A stretch of 25,959 bases of DNA from contig JBFHRO010000016.1 of assembly GCA_041591635.1 (NCBI GenBank), positions 1-25,959 of the forward strand, written 5' to 3'. Position 1 is the first letter of the stretch, and the number at the start of each line of letters is the position of its first letter. Below are positions 23,031-25,959 of the stretch, one piece after another. The notes under the pieces are model-generated. The model saw nothing but the letters and a program-made list of their open reading frames with translations. It was not told the origin of the DNA and ran no database searches. This DNA comes from JACKOD01 sp041591635. Its GTDB lineage: Bacteria; Pseudomonadota; Gammaproteobacteria; Pseudomonadales; Oleiphilaceae. Made by a program: the position numbers and the translations under genes.

Positions 23031-25898
23031 ATGAGAATCACCACCAAACTCCTGCTCTGGTTCAGCGCGACCTCCATTGCCGCCATCGTTCTGATGGGGT
23101 ATCTGAACTATGATCGCAACCGCGATCTGGTGATGGCGCGGGCCTCTGATGACCTGCTCACCTCTACTCGCTTGCTTGCCGGCCGTTTCTTGCAGGAACT
23201 CAAGGGAGTGGAGTCGGATCTCATCACCTTGTCACACCTTGCGCCTGTGTTTATCGGTATCGAAACGCCCGCGACCCAGGAAACCAAGTCCCCACCGGTG
23301 CGCGCAGGCCTGGCGTGGATATTCGAGGATTTCCTTCAAGCACACCCCGAGTACCTCGACATCCGCTATGTGGCACTGGCCAATTTTGGACGCGAAACCG
23401 TTAGGGTCAATCAGACGCCGCAAGGCATCGAGCGGGTTGCCGAGAAAAATCTGCGCGAGAACGGCCATTTTCCCTACCTTTATCGAACCATCAAGCTGGG
23501 GCCGGGCAAAGTGCACTACGCCAACGTTAACCTCAAACAGGAAAACGCTTTGACCGGTGCCGCCAATCAGCCCTCGATCAAGCTTTCCATTACCGTTCAC
23601 AGTGTCGATCAAAAGCCGGTCGGCGTCATCGCCGTCACGCTCGCGCTTAACACCTTGTTCCAAAGTCTGGCCAAAGAAACCGGCCAAGATGCTGAACTCT
23701 ATCTGGCAGGCCCGGATTCGGATGTTCTGATTCATCCCGACCCGAACAAGACCTTTGGCCTGGATAAGGGCCACCGCTACCGTCTGGATCAGGAGTTTTC
23801 ACCCTTGCACGAATTTCGGCTGCAGGATCGCCGCGATACTGTGATTCACGACCCAGGTGACACAGGTGCCCAGGGGTACGTTGCCGCCTTCAGCAAAATA
23901 GCCTTAAATCCCGCCCAGCCCGAGCATGTCTATCTCATGGGGTTGCGTCTGCCGTATCACAAGCTCGCCCCCGTCACCTCGGCCATGCAGCAGGCCAGCA
24001 TCGAGATCATCATCACCTTCGCCATCTGCGCCCTGTTTATCTCCATGGGGCTGTCGCGCCTGCTGGCCCGTCCGATCAAGCAGATCATTAACGCCATCGA
24101 GCAGACAAGCGGGCCGGATCATACCGCCAGCGCCCTGCCCCTGAATCGAACTGACGAGCTGGGCGTGCTGGCACGTACCTACGATGAGCTGATGACCCGC
24201 ATCAAGCAGCAATTCGAATCCCTGCAAACCAGCGAAAGCAGTTTGCAGCACATTCTGGAAGCAGCCCCTCTGATGATCCTGATTCTCGATGCCAGCGGCA
24301 CCAAGGTACTGTTTGCCAATCGCCAGGCAAAACAACTGGACCTGACCAGCCAAAGTGCAACCAGCAACCCGCTGCTGGCCTTGCAAGAGCGCGGTGTACC
24401 CCGGCTCGGCCGCGCCGGTGACGTCGACAAGGGCGTGCACGAGGGCGAATTTTTCCTCTACGACCGCGAGGAGCGCCCGCTGTGGCTGGCCCTTTCGACC
24501 ATCAACATCAACTACCAGGGAACACCGGCCCTGCTCGCCGCCTTTACCGACATTACCAAAACCAAGGAAAACGAAAGCCGTATTACGCAACTGGCGTTTT
24601 ATGATCCGCTTACCGGCCTGCCCAACCGTCGGCTGCTGCTTGATCGTCTGACGCAGGCCATCGCTCAGGCAAAACGTCATCGTACTCACGGTGCCATTGT
24701 TTTCATGGATCTCGACCGGTTCAAACTGCTCAACGACACGGCTGGCCACCAGTTGGGCGACGAGCTGCTGATTCAGGCTGCCGGGCGTATCCGGGCTGTA
24801 CTGCGCGATACCGATACCGCTGCACGCCTGGGCGGCGACGAATTTGTCGTAGTACTGGATTGCACGTCTGAGACCTCATCAACAGCAACCCAGGAAGCAC
24901 TGCGGATAGCCAAACGATTACGCGAGGCCCTGGGTGCCCCCTATGAGTTGAGCTCCACCGTCCATCACTGCTCCTGCAGCATTGGCTTGACCTGTTATCC
25001 CGATCATGACCTGCAGGCCAGCGACTATATTGCGCAGGCCGACACCGCCATGTATCTGGCCAAAAATGAGGGCGGCAACGGAATTACCTTCTTCAAATCC
25101 GAGATGAAACAGGCCGCCAGTGATCGCTTGGCGCTGGAAAAAGCCCTGCGCCGGGCGCTCAATGAAGACCAGTTCAGCCTCGTCTATCAGGCGCAGGTGA
25201 ATGCGCAAGGCGAAGCCTTCGCCGCCGAAGCCCTGATTCGCTGGCATCATCCCCAGCGGGGAATGGTATCGCCGGCAGAGTTCATTCCGATTGCTGAACA
25301 AACCGGCTTGATCCTGTGGATCGGCGAATGGGTATTGCGGACCGCCTGCACCCAGATGAAGCACTGGTCAGAACAGGGTCTGCGGCTTGAGCACATTTCG
25401 GTCAATGTGAGTTCATCCCAGTTCTGGCAACAGGATTTTGTGCAACGCGTTCAAGCCGCCTTGCAGGAAGCGGACATTGCGCCATCACAGCTGATGATTG
25501 AATTGACGGAAGGGGTGCTGATCGACGACATCGAGGGTGCCGTCGATAAACTCACCCAGCTGCATGCGCTGGGTATCGCCGTGGCGGTCGATGACTTTGG
25601 TACTGGCTACTCGTCCCTGAGCTACCTGTCGCGCCTGCCGATCTCTCAACTGAAAATCGACCAGAGCTTTGTTGGCAATCTGACACAAGACCCGGCCAAT
25701 GCCGTGATCGCCGAAACCATTATCAGCATGGCGGCCAGTCTGGGCATGGCGGTGGTGGCCGAAGGGGTCGAAACCCTGGCTCAGCAGGCGTTTCTGCAAG
25801 CCAAAGGTTGCGCCGCCTTCCAGGGATACTACTATTGCAAACCCGCGCCGGCCGAGCAGTTCTATCGCGACTGGCGCGGCAACACCGCCAGCGGCTGA
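23031..25898 (+). CDS. membrane GGDEF-EAL protein with periplasmic sensor, HAMP and PAS (MbaA-like)
   Basis: The protein has 955 residues. A membrane helix at about 5-23 is followed by a periplasmic sensor of some 300 residues that looks like a dCACHE-type fold (DIRYVALANFGRETVRVN, GVIAVTLALNTLF). A second helix lies at about 324-342, then HAMP at about 343-395 (ARPIKQIINAIEQ, TDELGVLARTYDEL), then PAS at about 405-520. GGDEF has LTGLPNRRLLLDRL, DLDRFKLLND, intact RxxD (RDTD) and GGDEF at 601-605. EAL has AEALIRWHHP (Glu733), VNVSSSQF, IELTEG, VDDFGTGYSSL, KIDQSF and AEGVE, all intact, so synthesis, hydrolysis or both are possible. The ATG at 23031 gives a short basic N-terminus before the helix; a GTG at 23022 would add three residues. 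Neither has a good ribosome site, so translation is probably coupled to the binding-protein gene. The neighbour suggests the sensor senses it. It converges with a minus-strand gene at the right edge. Confidence 0.92.
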   Translation: MRITTKLLLWFSATSIAAIVLMGYLNYDRNRDLVMARASDDLLTSTRLLAGRFLQELKGVESDLITLSHLAPVFIGIETPATQETKSPPVRAGLAWIFEDFLQAHPEYLDIRYVALANFGRETVRVNQTPQGIERVAEKNLRENGHFPYLYRTIKLGPGKVHYANVNLKQENALTGAANQPSIKLSITVHSVDQKPVGVIAVTLALNTLFQSLAKETGQDAELYLAGPDSDVLIHPDPNKTFGLDKGHRYRLDQEFSPLHEFRLQDRRDTVIHDPGDTGAQGYVAAFSKIALNPAQPEHVYLMGLRLPYHKLAPVTSAMQQASIEIIITFAICALFISMGLSRLLARPIKQIINAIEQTSGPDHTASALPLNRTDELGVLARTYDELMTRIKQQFESLQTSESSLQHILEAAPLMILILDASGTKVLFANRQAKQLDLTSQSATSNPLLALQERGVPRLGRAGDVDKGVHEGEFFLYDREERPLWLALSTININYQGTPALLAAFTDITKTKENESRITQLAFYDPLTGLPNRRLLLDRLTQAIAQAKRHRTHGAIVFMDLDRFKLLNDTAGHQLGDELLIQAAGRIRAVLRDTDTAARLGGDEFVVVLDCTSETSSTATQEALRIAKRLREALGAPYELSSTVHHCSCSIGLTCYPDHDLQASDYIAQADTAMYLAKNEGGNGITFFKSEMKQAASDRLALEKALRRALNEDQFSLVYQAQVNAQGEAFAAEALIRWHHPQRGMVSPAEFIPIAEQTGLILWIGEWVLRTACTQMKHWSEQGLRLEHISVNVSSSQFWQQDFVQRVQAALQEADIAPSQLMIELTEGVLIDDIEGAVDKLTQLHALGIAVAVDDFGTGYSSLSYLSRLPISQLKIDQSFVGNLTQDPANAVIAETIISMAASLGMAVVAEGVETLAQQAFLQAKGCAAFQGYYYCKPAPAEQFYRDWRGNTASG

Positions 25899-25914
25899 GC
25901 GCCTGCCCGCTCAG
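25895..25914. repeat. palindrome spanning two convergent stop codons
   Basis: CTGAGCG (25895-25901) and CGCTCAG (25908-25914) form a perfect 7-bp stem with a 6-nt loop. The left arm contains the TGA of the GGDEF-EAL gene and the right arm contains, on the minus strand, the TGA of the neighbouring gene. There is no T tract on either side. It may protect or separate the two convergent messages. Confidence 0.4.
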
Positions 25915-25959
25915 TTCATGGCACGTTGGGCCAGCTGTGCCTGCGCCCGCACCACGGCC
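25911..25959 (-). CDS. C-terminal end of a minus-strand gene (runs off the right edge)
   Basis: Reading the minus strand from the edge gives AVVRAQAQLAQRAMN and then TGA at 25913-25911. Only 15 residues are visible. The stop is placed symmetrically in a hairpin with the stop of the converging gene, and no competing feature occupies this stretch, so a real gene end is plausible. An argininosuccinate lyase (argH) is one possibility because argH lies near cyaA in Pseudomonas, but the residues do not decide it and no name is given. Confidence 0.35.
   Translation of the reverse strand, partial: AVVRAQAQLAQRAMN

Overview
The window comes from a gammaproteobacterium. The ordered block cyaA, lptM, lysA, dapF, DUF484 and xerC is the core arrangement known from Pseudomonas and its relatives; E. 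coli has the same order without lysA. The class I adenylate cyclase and the GC-rich coding bias agree with this. The abundance of cyclic-di-GMP proteins points to an environmental member of the Pseudomonadales/Cellvibrionales type. The exact genus cannot be told from this sequence.

Layout, left to right. (1) At 1-879 on the minus strand lie the 5' end of a secreted patatin-like phospholipase, cut by the window edge, and a 208-residue protein of unknown function. (2) A 454-bp gene-free divergent region follows. (3) At 1334-7513 on the plus strand is a 2059-residue protein that joins a Ser/Thr kinase, an AAA ATPase, a long helical region, GAF, PAS, GGDEF and EAL. (4) From 16263 down to 7531 is a minus-strand run: lptM, lysA, dapF, a DUF484 gene, xerC, a diguanylate cyclase and a hybrid histidine kinase with a periplasmic solute-binding domain. 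(5) cyaA occupies 19227-16342 on the minus strand, separated from lptM by a small hairpin that looks like a terminator and overlaps the lptM -10 box. (6) Divergent from cyaA is a PAS-GGDEF-EAL protein with both enzymatic motifs eroded, resembling FimX-type c-di-GMP receptors. (7) At 21934-25898 is a two-gene unit: a PotD-like periplasmic binding protein followed by a membrane GGDEF-EAL protein, the same layout as NspS-MbaA of Vibrio cholerae. (8) At the right edge is the C-terminal end of a minus-strand gene.

The window can be read as a second-messenger signalling island wrapped around conserved housekeeping genes. It holds one cAMP synthase and four c-di-GMP proteins: two with intact GGDEF and EAL, one cyclase only and one degenerate. 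It also holds three input systems: a kinase/ATPase front end, a solute-binding histidine kinase and a solute-binding protein paired with a membrane GGDEF-EAL. The most unusual items are the kinase-ATPase-GGDEF-EAL fusion, the NspS-MbaA-like pair, and the head-to-head placement of cyaA with a probable c-di-GMP receptor.

No tRNA, rRNA, insertion sequence, CRISPR array or integrase-type island was seen. xerC is the chromosomal housekeeping recombinase. All assignments come from reading motifs by eye; no database search was run.
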